A DNA stretch of 9,185 nt from DATKDP01 sp035546335 (GCA_035546335.1 DATKDP010000043.1:1-9185), one strand, 5' to 3'. Shown: positions 1-5,006, numbered from the stretch's first letter. The notes: generated by a model from the sequence alone, not told the origin. Numbers and translations are program-made.

Positions 1-59
1 CCGATCGGATCGATGTGCTCACGGTTTTCCACGCTGCCCGGCAACCGCCGTTCGAGTCG

Positions 60-119
60 CGCTAACGCCGCGGCTAAGCGGCGCGCGTTCAGCGCGTCCG
101 CTTCAGCCGCTTGTTGGAC
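60..119 (-). other. integron attC-like recombination site
   Basis: Read on the minus strand, the site begins with GTCCAAC (119 to 113, fits RYYYAAC) and ends with GTTAGCG (66 to 60, a variant of GTTRRRY that keeps the invariant GTT). Between them is an imperfect hairpin: GCGGCT pairs with AGCCGC, AAGCGG with CCGCTT, and CGCG with CGCG around a CTGAA loop. The left arm carries one unpaired G between the first two blocks, and the CG/A position is bulged. Extrahelical bases in the left arm of the top strand are the usual asymmetry of attC sites and set the orientation as minus. The length of 60 bases is at the short end of the attC range. The site starts 44 bases after the stop codon of the minus-strand gene ending at 164, as expected in a gene cassette. 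The outer positions of the two core boxes pair poorly, which is the main weakness. Confidence 0.72.
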
Positions 120-703
120 TGCCGCACTTTAGCGCCGTCAACGCGTACCTCAGAAATTCCCTGTCATGGCCTTCGCTCGTTGGCTCCCTCCGGAGTGACG
201 GACACTAGGAGGGACGCCATCCAGAGGTATAGGCCCGCTCTAATCCACTCCGGGACTAGGCGAAGCCAATTGGTCGCCTGCAAACGGGCAAGAAGTTCAG
301 GAGTATTTCCGAGGCTTTCGAGCTGGACATGGATCGGCCGCTGGATCACGATCGTGGAAATGACGGCCACGAGTGCCAGCGCAATGGCGAGCACAAGCGC
401 ACCCCGTTTGAGGGGCGTCGGACGATAGCGCAACACAGCCGCGGCCAGTATGAGCTCGAGCAGGCGCGGAAGGAGAATCCACAGCCCTGCGCGGGGTGCC
501 ATCACACGGTGATACGCGGGGAAAGTGTCAATGCCGATGTACTTCCACGCCGGGTAGTTCACGAACGCCTGACTCGCATGAGCACCAGTTTGAAATAACG
601 CCACCGCGAACAGGAGTAGAAACAACAGACGCCTCCCTCGCTGATCCATCGTTCGTCACCTTCTCAAGAGACGTTCGGCTCACTTAAGTTAAGGTCAGTC
701 CAA
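66..703 (-). mobile_element. integron gene cassette carrying one membrane-protein gene
   Basis: The stretch has the layout of a cassette integrated in an array. It starts at TTGGAC just inside a GTTGGAC core (704 to 698 on the minus strand), has a short leader, one open reading frame (649 to 164) and an attC-like site, and ends at the G of the next GTT core (66). The 638-base size and close packing are typical of cassettes. The upstream core is not preceded by a foldable attC, so this may be the first cassette after an attI-like or degenerate site. No integrase gene is visible within the roughly 600 bases upstream. Boundaries are inferred from the core sequences only. Confidence 0.6.
164..649 (-). 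CDS. small polytopic membrane protein, cassette-borne (DUF1772/anthrone-oxygenase-like fold)
   Basis: The product has 161 residues. Hydrophobic segments at about 8-25, 55-73, 84-103 and 133-151 predict four membrane spans. The loop after span 1 carries a conserved-looking stretch, NYPAWKYIG followed by FPAYHRVMAPR. The loop after span 3 has IQRPIHVQLESLG, then a Trp/Arg-rich approach (NWLRLVPEWIRAG) to span 4. This layout of a His in a 'YH' or 'IH' motif next to a membrane span, four spans and about 150 residues resembles the DUF1772 group, which includes anthrone-oxygenase-like proteins. I cannot prove family membership, and the substrate is unknown. The start is supported by AAGGTGA about 6-7 bases before ATG. 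The gene sits alone between an integron-type core and an attC-like site, so transcription probably comes from the promoter-like sequence at 718-746 outside the cassette. Confidence 0.8.
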   Translation of the reverse strand: MDQRGRRLLFLLLFAVALFQTGAHASQAFVNYPAWKYIGIDTFPAYHRVMAPRAGLWILLPRLLELILAAAVLRYRPTPLKRGALVLAIALALVAVISTIVIQRPIHVQLESLGNTPELLARLQATNWLRLVPEWIRAGLYLWMASLLVSVTPEGANERRP

Positions 704-717
704 CTTGTTCGTCACCG

Positions 718-746
718 ATTGTAGCTGACCTAACGAATTCTGAGAA
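718..746 (-). promoter_or_regulatory. sigma-70-like promoter upstream of the cassette
   Basis: On the minus strand TTCTCA (746 to 741, 4/6 to TTGACA) is followed after exactly 17 bases by TACAAT (723 to 718, 5/6 to TATAAT). Transcription would start near 711, just before the GTTGGAC core, and read into the gene starting at 649. A promoter lying outside the cassette and reading across the core into it is the arrangement of an integron cassette promoter (Pc). This is consensus matching only. Confidence 0.4.
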
Positions 747-1112
747 AGTTTTGACCAATATCTTCCCAGCGCTCCGGCGAGTCCGTCGGCGGCATCTGGC
801 TGAATCTCCGGAGGTTGCAGGTCTTCCACGGCCAGGATGTAGGATCTCATTCCGCCTTTGCGGTCGGATAACCTTCCGTGACGGGACCGGCGGACGATGT
901 CCCGAGACCCAGAAGATCCATCGGGCTGGGGACACCCAGGCCCAACGGCGCCGACCTCGACCCGATTGTCCTCTACGCCACCATCTCGGGGAGGTCCGCG
1001 GAGGATCTCCTGTCGGGCACCGCAGTTCCGGCTGACGCCTGAGCAGAACGGTGCGGCCACCCCGCGCCCGCCTGGTAGCCGAAGATTCCCTGACCGTCAA
1101 ATTTTTCGCAGA

Positions 1113-1180
1113 GCGAAGCATTTGAGCGCCGGCCGGGGCAACAGGCTCGCACGACTGCAACGAAGCGCAATCGCTTCGCC
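1113..1180 (+). repeat. palindromic dispersed repeat, copy 1
   Basis: The segment begins GCGAAGCATTTGAGCGC and ends CAACGAAGCGCAATCGCTTC. The two ends are near inverted repeats of each other, so the whole can fold into a long stem. The right end also holds a perfect 7-base hairpin (CGAAGCG-CAAT-CGCTTCG, 1161-1178). A diverged copy with the same two ends lies on the opposite strand at 8897-8967 (left ends about 11 of 12, right ends 20 of 23 matching). The middle is less conserved, as expected if the paired ends are what is maintained. Confidence 0.7.
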
Positions 1181-1307
1181 TGAGGGCTTGCGACTGCGCC
1201 CGGACGCGCGAGACGCCCGCCTTATCATCTGAGCTTCCCATGTATGCGCAACCGCCTCCCGACGAGCCGATCGCTGATCGGGAAAAAGGGTCACGTTGCC
1301 GCTCGGT

Positions 1308-2378
1308 TCAAATCGTACTCGGTTGAAACCGTACCTCTTCGAGCTCGATCGTATCGCCCTGGATCATTGCGATCCTTCCCACGACATAGATCTCAGCGCC
1401 GGGAGTCAGCCCACATCCCCCGAGAACCGAGCGAGCGACTAGAGCCGCAGCCCCCGATTCGAGACGAACATCGCACGTCCTTTCTCCCTTTCGAGCAAGC
1501 ACGGTATCAACAAAGACGGGCCATCCTGCCGAGGGTATCCAGGAGCCCGAGTAGGAGTTGAGAGGCGCTCCTTGCCTGATTCGGTTCAGGACGTCGCCGG
1601 CATCCCCTTCGGTAAGCACCCTCGCATTGCTCGCCGCGGACCAGGTCCGTGGCTGCAGATCGATTCGGTAGAACTTCCATCCAGCGGGAGTCTGAACGAA
1701 TGTCACTCCTTCCAGCCAGGTGGATGCCTCGTCGAACTCAGCGTCGAACGCAATGAAAAGAAAGCCTGCCTGCTGTACCGGCGTCCGCTGCACTCGACGC
1801 AAAGGTCCCTCGCCGACTTGAGCCAGCTGGCGAATGGCCGTCGCTCGGAAGTTCGGGAACGGCAACGTCTCTCGCACCGAAGGTGCCAGCTGCTCGTACA
1901 CCTCTTCCAGGCGACGTGCATAGAGCCCTTCTACGATCGTCTTTCCCATTGCCGCTGCCGTTGCAACATCCAATTGCGGCGGGGGCGGTGGTCCTCCACA
2001 GCCCTCTCCTCGGAGAAGACACGGAAGAGACTTCGGTCTATCGAAAAACGCGCAGGACACGAAGAGACCGGCGACCGAAATCGTGATCGTAAGGAAAGTC
2101 CACGCGAGCGACAGCGCCAGGGGTCTGAGCACTCGCGAGCCGGTTCGCGCGAGCGTCGCAAAAATCACGAGAACGACCATCGCCCCGAAGACGATCAGAC
2201 CGCCGAGTATCGCGGACTGCGGCTCGTCCTTCCACCACGTGAGAATGATGGCGACAACCGCTGCAATACCTCCCACCCCCATCGCATAGCGCACGGCAGG
2301 CACATGTGCGATGGCCTCACGCAGTATTGCGATCGGCGTGATGAAGAGCGAAGAATCGTCGGGAGATTTCGCCATCAT
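1308..2378 (-). CDS. three-span membrane protein with DUF4019-like and OB-like domains
   Basis: The product has 356 residues. The N-terminus (about 20-112) carries three predicted membrane spans near 32-48, 57-77 and 88-112. A Cys-containing Pro-rich linker follows (GCGGPPPPPQ, 126-135). Residues about 140-243 look like a DUF4019/DUF3887-type alpha-beta domain: helices around Y153-L164, then FIAFDAEFDEASTWLEGVTF and AGWKFYRIDLQ. Residues about 284-352 look like a small beta barrel of the OB type (VFVDTVLARKGERTCDVRLE, then AEIYVVGRIAMIQGDTIELE), with Cys302 and Cys322 possibly paired. The topology of the soluble part is unclear. Two ATG codons stand in tandem; GGAG lies 4 bases before the first and 7 before the second (2375), so the second may be the true start. 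The gene lies 28 bases after the secreted protease gene and is probably co-transcribed. Function is unknown. Domain names are from pattern recognition and are moderately sure. Confidence 0.82.
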   Translation of the reverse strand: MMAKSPDDSSLFITPIAILREAIAHVPAVRYAMGVGGIAAVVAIILTWWKDEPQSAILGGLIVFGAMVVLVIFATLARTGSRVLRPLALSLAWTFLTITISVAGLFVSCAFFDRPKSLPCLLRGEGCGGPPPPPQLDVATAAAMGKTIVEGLYARRLEEVYEQLAPSVRETLPFPNFRATAIRQLAQVGEGPLRRVQRTPVQQAGFLFIAFDAEFDEASTWLEGVTFVQTPAGWKFYRIDLQPRTWSAASNARVLTEGDAGDVLNRIRQGAPLNSYSGSWIPSAGWPVFVDTVLARKGERTCDVRLESGAAALVARSVLGGCGLTPGAEIYVVGRIAMIQGDTIELEEVRFQPSTI

Positions 2379-2406
2379 TGATCTCCAAGTCTGTCACGAT
2401 CGAAAA

Positions 2407-3222
2407 TCAGGGATTACATACTCTGCCCACAAATCTCGCGGCGGGGTACGTGCACGTGCACGGAGACCCGAGCGGAAGACGTCCAGAGAGGTTCATCGGA
2501 CAGGCGTCCAGACCAAACGGGCCGACGAAGCAGCAGTGGTCACCCATACGCGGAGGGTCGATGACGCCAGTCCGCCGAACGGTGATCGACTCGCGCCATC
2601 CCAGTCGTCTGCGGAACGATTCATACGAGATCCAATAGGAGCCGTCACCGTTGCTTTGGCCGCCCGCCCATCTGTAGGGATTTTGGCTTCCGAATGGATA
2701 TGGGTCATTCACGAGCAACATCAGCTCGTCTTCCTCGACGTAGCCCACGATCAGGGCGACATGTTGGGAAGTCGCTCCGGAAGGAGCTCCGGACGGTGAA
2801 ATGCCTGCGATCAAGGGGCGATCATCATCGAGTTCCGCGATGAGCCGTTCGGCACTGAGCGCACTCGGCGAGTACCCGGACCGCAGGCGGGATACTTGCT
2901 CGCCTGTGACGAACGCAACCCGCTCGGGATAGTCGGAGATCATTCGCTGAACGGTCGAGTGATGTCCCGCAGGAACGCTGCAGTTCTGGCACCGATAGGC
3001 GCAATCATGCCGAATGGTGCCCGCGGCCAGCAGGCCCACGATTCCACATTGGTAGTCTCCGGCAGGATTGACGTTAGGGACCCCGAAGTGTTCAAAAACC
3101 ATCTGTCCCACTGCAACCCAACACCAAACCGCGGTTCCCTGGCGCACGGGTCGGATGCCGAGCGTATTGGCATGGCTGTTCATGGAAATGAACGCGACGA
3201 ACACAAGTGTGACCCATCGCAT
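2407..3222 (-). CDS. secreted papain-like cysteine protease (AvrRpt2/C39-like)
   Basis: The product has 271 residues. It starts with a signal peptide (MRWVTLVFVAFISMNSHA, cleavage probably after SHA at residue 18). The catalytic set of papain-like C39/C70 peptidases is visible: Gln28 and Cys34 in RQGTAVWCWVAVGQ, His154 in TSQHVALIVGY, and Asn172/Asp173 in LLVNDPYPFG. Several Cys residues between 59 and 81 (QCG, DCAYRCQNC) and a Cys-rich tail (DHCCF, DACPM, SPCTCTY, RVCNP at 229-270) suggest disulfides in an exported protein. The frame stays open upstream to 3330. The start at 3222 is preferred because AGGAG (3235 to 3231) lies 8 bases upstream and because this start gives a clean signal peptide. 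The protein is likely exported, and its substrate is unknown. The next gene, 28 bases downstream, encodes a membrane protein with a soluble domain that could be partner, anchor or target. Confidence 0.88.
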   Translation of the reverse strand: MRWVTLVFVAFISMNSHANTLGIRPVRQGTAVWCWVAVGQMVFEHFGVPNVNPAGDYQCGIVGLLAAGTIRHDCAYRCQNCSVPAGHHSTVQRMISDYPERVAFVTGEQVSRLRSGYSPSALSAERLIAELDDDRPLIAGISPSGAPSGATSQHVALIVGYVEEDELMLLVNDPYPFGSQNPYRWAGGQSNGDGSYWISYESFRRRLGWRESITVRRTGVIDPPRMGDHCCFVGPFGLDACPMNLSGRLPLGSPCTCTYPAARFVGRVCNP

Positions 3223-3230
3223 GGCATTTG

Positions 3231-3237
3231 CTCCTCT
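3231..3237 (-). promoter_or_regulatory. ribosome binding site of the protease gene
   Basis: AGAGGAG on the minus strand ends 8 bases before the ATG at 3222. It decides for the shorter start over the upstream in-frame ATG at 3330, whose extra 36 residues are Arg/Cys-rich and would bury the signal peptide. Confidence 0.7.
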
Positions 3238-3335
3238 CTTGCTCTCTAGAGGGACACAGGATCTGGTTTTCCTGGTCTGCGCACGACAAAATAGGTGCGG
3301 TGCGCGTCGTTCGGTCGCCTCGTACAGCAACGATC

Positions 3336-3536
3336 CAGGGGCGGGCGCGGGACGCCCGCTCTCCCATGCGGTCCATACAGCGTGTTGACAGTCGTTCGGT
3401 GACAGCGTGATGCAGTGAGACAGGGGCGGGCGCGGGACGCCCGCTCTCCCATGCGGTCCATGCAGCGTGTCGACACAGTCGTTCGGTGACAGTGTGATGC
3501 AGTGAGACAGGGGCGGGCGCGGGACGCCCGCTCTCC
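3336..3536. repeat. 85-87-base tandem repeat carrying a GC hairpin
   Basis: Two full units (3336-3420, 3421-3507) and a third partial unit (3508-3536) each begin with CAGGGGCGGGCG and contain GCGGGCGCGGGACGCCCGC, a perfect 7-base stem with a CGGGA loop, followed by TCTCC. The remainder of the unit (CATGCGGTCCAT, CAGCGTGT, CAGTCGTTCGGTGACAG, GTGATGCAGTGAGA) is almost identical between units apart from a two-base insertion. GTCGTTCGGT at 3306-3315 is in register, exactly 85 bases before its counterpart, so a decayed further unit lies on the left. The array fills the gap between the protease start and the stop at 3545 and could act as a transcription or mRNA 3'-end structure for the gene ending there. 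Confidence 0.85.
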
Positions 3537-3544
3537 GGTGGGGG

Positions 3545-4324
3545 TCACCGCTTTCCCTGCAGGCGCCGCAGCGCGGCCTGCTTGAGCGCCATGCTCGTGC
3601 CGCCGCGGGCGATCGCTTTCACCTCGGAATCGGGGAGCGTCGGAAGGATCCGGAGGCCGAACGCAGGAGGCGTCTTGGCGTTGTGAATGAGCGCAAGCCG
3701 CACCTCGAGACCTCCCATCCATTGACCCGTCTTCATGATCACGTCGGCGATCTGATAGGTGAGATACGACGACTTCGCGACCCGCACGACTTCGTCCACC
3801 GTGAGCCGCGGATTGCGAAGGAGCGAGAGGAGCACGCGCGGATCGCTGTCGTTGACCAGAAGCGCCCGCTCGGTCCGGTCCGCCTTCACCGCGAGCAGCA
3901 GCTTTTCCATCTGCGTGAGACCGCGCACCCGATCCCAGACGCTCTGCCTTCCCTCGGACGCTTCCGGCGCGCGAGCCGCGGAGTCCTCTCCATCGGGGAC
4001 GCGAGCCGCGGAGTCCTCTGCTCCGGTGCGCGGTTCGGCCGCGGGCGCTCCCGCCAGAAGGCGCCGGAGAATCTCGTCCGGATCGCCCTCGAATGCGAGC
4101 GCGATCGCATCAGGGAGCTCAGCGACCACCGTTGCTGCCAGCGCGACTTCGCCACCCCATGGGCCGCGAAGCGTCAGAGCGACGGTCGTCTGAAGTCCGA
4201 CCTTCTCGGAACTAGGGAGACGGAGTCCGCCGACGGAGAGGTTCGAGCGGTGCTCGTCCCTCAGCTCCTCTTCGGTGTCGAACTCGGCGGTGAACGCCGA
4301 GTCACCGGTTCGATCGACTTTCAT
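3545..4324 (-). CDS. PilZ-like domain protein with C-terminal helical repeats
   Basis: The product has 259 residues and no signal peptide or membrane span. Residues about 15-90 look like a PilZ domain. RDEHR (22-26) fits the RxxxR motif and NLSVGG (28-33) fits [D/N]xSxxG, together the c-di-GMP-binding signature. Beta strands follow (TTVALTLRG, EVALAATVVAEL, AIALAFEG). Residues 95-125 form an Ala/Glu/Pro linker with a 10-residue duplication (EDSAARVPDG, EDSAARAPEA). Residues about 136-255 are all-helical and repetitive, with HEAT/LRV-like phrases such as RALLVNDSDPRVLLSLLRNP and RLALIHNAKTPPAFGLRILP. The inference is a cytoplasmic c-di-GMP-responsive adaptor with a protein-binding C-terminus; the output partner is not visible. 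AGGTG lies 5 bases before ATG. A six-codon frame (ATG at 4341) ends in an ATGA overlap with the start. The gene is divergent from the zinc-ribbon gene. Confidence 0.83.
   Translation of the reverse strand: MKVDRTGDSAFTAEFDTEEELRDEHRSNLSVGGLRLPSSEKVGLQTTVALTLRGPWGGEVALAATVVAELPDAIALAFEGDPDEILRRLLAGAPAAEPRTGAEDSAARVPDGEDSAARAPEASEGRQSVWDRVRGLTQMEKLLLAVKADRTERALLVNDSDPRVLLSLLRNPRLTVDEVVRVAKSSYLTYQIADVIMKTGQWMGGLEVRLALIHNAKTPPAFGLRILPTLPDSEVKAIARGGTSMALKQAALRRLQGKR
3970..4019 (-). repeat. 30-base in-frame duplication in the PilZ protein linker
   Basis: The 20-base sequence CGCGAGCCGCGGAGTCCTCT occurs at 3970-3989 and again, identical, at 4000-4019. The period is 30 bases, so each unit encodes ten residues (EDSAAR plus four) and the frame is kept. 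It lies in the linker between the two domains, so copy number could vary linker length without harming either domain. Confidence 0.85.
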
Positions 4325-4411
4325 CCGAGCACCTGCATCATGGTGACTCTACCCCGCATCGGGCCATCGCGTCACGCACCGTTGCGGCGCTCTGGTCAGG
4401 CGGGCATGAAT

Positions 4412-4426
4412 CGTTCATCATGAACG
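4412..4426. promoter_or_regulatory. perfect palindrome in a divergent intergenic region, possible operator
   Basis: CGTTCATCATGAACG is two perfect 7-base arms around one central C. It lies between two divergent genes, 32 bases before the GTG start at 4459 and 87 bases before the start at 4324. That form and place suit a dimeric repressor or activator site. The ATG at 4420 is inside the palindrome, which argues against that ATG as the start of the zinc-ribbon gene. Confidence 0.4.
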
Positions 4427-4445
4427 GGAGTCGAAGTCGCAGGAG

Positions 4446-4453
4446 AAAGGAGG
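4446..4453 (+). promoter_or_regulatory. ribosome binding site of the zinc-ribbon gene
   Basis: AAAGGAGG is a near-ideal Shine-Dalgarno sequence 5 bases before the GTG at 4459. It supports that GTG over the in-frame ATG at 4420 and makes the protein begin at NCPRDG, as zf-TFIIB-type proteins usually do. Confidence 0.75.
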
Positions 4454-4458
4454 CCCGC

Positions 4459-4884
4459 GTGAACTGTCCACGAGATGGCGAGGCGCTCGCAGCGCGAACG
4501 ATCAACGACGTCACCGTCGAGCATTGTACGAGCTGCGGCGGGATGTACCTCGAGCGGGGAGAGTTGAACCGTGTTGCGGATCCGACCAGCGGCGATCTCG
4601 AGTTCTCGACGATCGACCTCGACACCTTTCAGCACGATGACGAATACGGCCGGATCGAGTGCCCCCGCGATCCCGGCACGTCGATGAAGAAGGTCGAGTT
4701 CGTGACGGCCACCAACATCATTCTCGACTACTGCGAGACGTGCGGAGGCTTCTGGGTCGACGGGCGGGAGCTCGCGCGCATCAACGAAGAGGTCAAGGAC
4801 TTCAACGAAGCGGCGAAGGAGATTCCCGATCCGCCGATGTTGCGCTTCGCGCAGTTCATCTGGAGCCTCCCCTTCCCCCGTTGA
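4459..4884 (+). CDS. double zf-TFIIB-type zinc-ribbon protein
   Basis: The product has 141 residues from the GTG start. It contains two similar zinc-ribbon modules: NCPRDGEAL (Cys3) with CTSCGGMYLERGELNR (Cys23, Cys26), and ECPRDPGTSM (Cys68) with CETCGGFWVDGRELARI (Cys92, Cys95). The CxxCGGxWLDxGEL pattern is the hallmark of the zf-TFIIB family (PF13453). In both modules the first knuckle is CPRD, with Asp where a second Cys would be, so each site shows three Cys and would need Asp or another ligand. The tail (DFNEAAKEIPDPPMLRFAQFIWSLPFPR) is an amphipathic helix plus a hydrophobic end. The family is widespread and poorly characterised. No DNA target is implied by the sequence. The gene stands alone, and a GGG-tract repeat begins 8 bases after its stop. 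Confidence 0.88.
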   Translation: MNCPRDGEALAARTINDVTVEHCTSCGGMYLERGELNRVADPTSGDLEFSTIDLDTFQHDDEYGRIECPRDPGTSMKKVEFVTATNIILDYCETCGGFWVDGRELARINEEVKDFNEAAKEIPDPPMLRFAQFIWSLPFPR

Positions 4885-4891
4885 TCCTCGT

Positions 4892-4933
4892 CGCCTTTCC
4901 CGAGCCCCTTCCCGAGCCCGAGCCCGTGCCCGG
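4892..4933 (-). repeat. GGG-tract repeat element, copy 1
   Basis: On the minus strand six runs of three or more G are spaced by 2-3 bases (units such as GGGCTC), ending in GGGCTCGGGAAAGGCG. The last 16 bases are identical to the end of the plus-strand copy at 9077-9092. The G-strand fits the intramolecular G-quadruplex pattern (four or more G3 runs with short loops). It overlaps a small hairpin CGAGCC-N7-GGCTCG (4919-4937). It fills most of the gap between the zinc-ribbon gene and the promoter of the next gene. Confidence 0.75.
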
Positions 4934-4971
4934 CTCGTCGCATCAAAGCCTTTCATGATGCACGCCTGCCT

Positions 4972-5000
4972 TTCTCACCGGCGCCGCTCTCGACTACACT
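4972..5000 (+). promoter_or_regulatory. promoter giving a possibly leaderless transcript
   Basis: TTCTCA (4972-4977, 4/6) and TACACT (4995-5000, 4/6) are separated by 17 bases. The -10 element ends 6 bases before the ATG at 5007, so transcription would begin at or next to the A of the start codon. No Shine-Dalgarno sequence precedes that ATG, which fits leaderless initiation. The -35 hexamer is the same TTCTCA as in the promoter-like site at 718-746. Confidence 0.4.
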
Positions 5001-5006
5001 CGCCGG

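Larger units (their letters stand above)
705..1307. other. intergenic stretch without a convincing gene
   Basis: No frame here has the composition of a protein gene; the longer ones are Arg/Gly/Pro-rich. It holds the promoter-like site at 718-746 and part of an inverted repeat (GTTAAGGTCAG 688-698 with CTGACCTAAC 725-734). It also holds a palindromic repeat copy (1113-1180), a decayed copy of the GC hairpin found at 3336-3536 (GCGCGAGACGCCCGC at 1206-1220, 14 of 15 matching), and a small perfect hairpin CCGATC-GCT-GATCGG at 1267-1281. The most protein-like small frame is minus 850 to 695 (51 codons, ending in SVTNKLD), whose stop lies just past the cassette core. It has no good ribosome site and may be chance or a gene remnant. 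Confidence 0.5.

Noticed and set aside
698..830. A second attC ending at the GTTGGAC core
   Set aside because: No RYYYAAC box with complementary arms could be found in the 60-140 bases upstream on the minus strand.
684..1241. Minus-strand frame of 185 codons and overlapping plus-strand frames
   Set aside because: Arg/Gly/Pro/Ser-rich low-complexity products, overlapping a palindromic repeat, without motifs.
1267..1281. Rho-independent terminator for the gene ending at 1308
   Set aside because: CCGATC-GCT-GATCGG is a perfect hairpin but no T-run follows it on the minus strand; the A-run lies on the wrong side.
1300..1335. tRNA-like T-arm (GGTTCAAATC)
   Set aside because: No matching stems or cloverleaf around it; it is the 3' end of the membrane-protein gene next to a chance direct repeat.
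1572..2381. 269-codon plus-strand frame opposite the three-span membrane protein
   Set aside because: Arg/Glu/His-rich shadow; the minus strand carries the hydrophobic spans, the domains and a ribosome site.
3336..3536. CRISPR array
   Set aside because: The units are 85-87 bases of nearly identical sequence throughout, with no unique spacers.
3246..3722. Minus-strand frame with repeated ERASRARP phrases
   Set aside because: It is a translation of the tandem hairpin repeat running into the wrong frame of the PilZ-like gene.
4321..4341. Six-codon leader frame (ATG at 4341) overlapping the PilZ-like gene start by ATGA
   Set aside because: It has no ribosome site of its own, and such short overlaps arise easily by chance; not strong enough for a regulatory claim.
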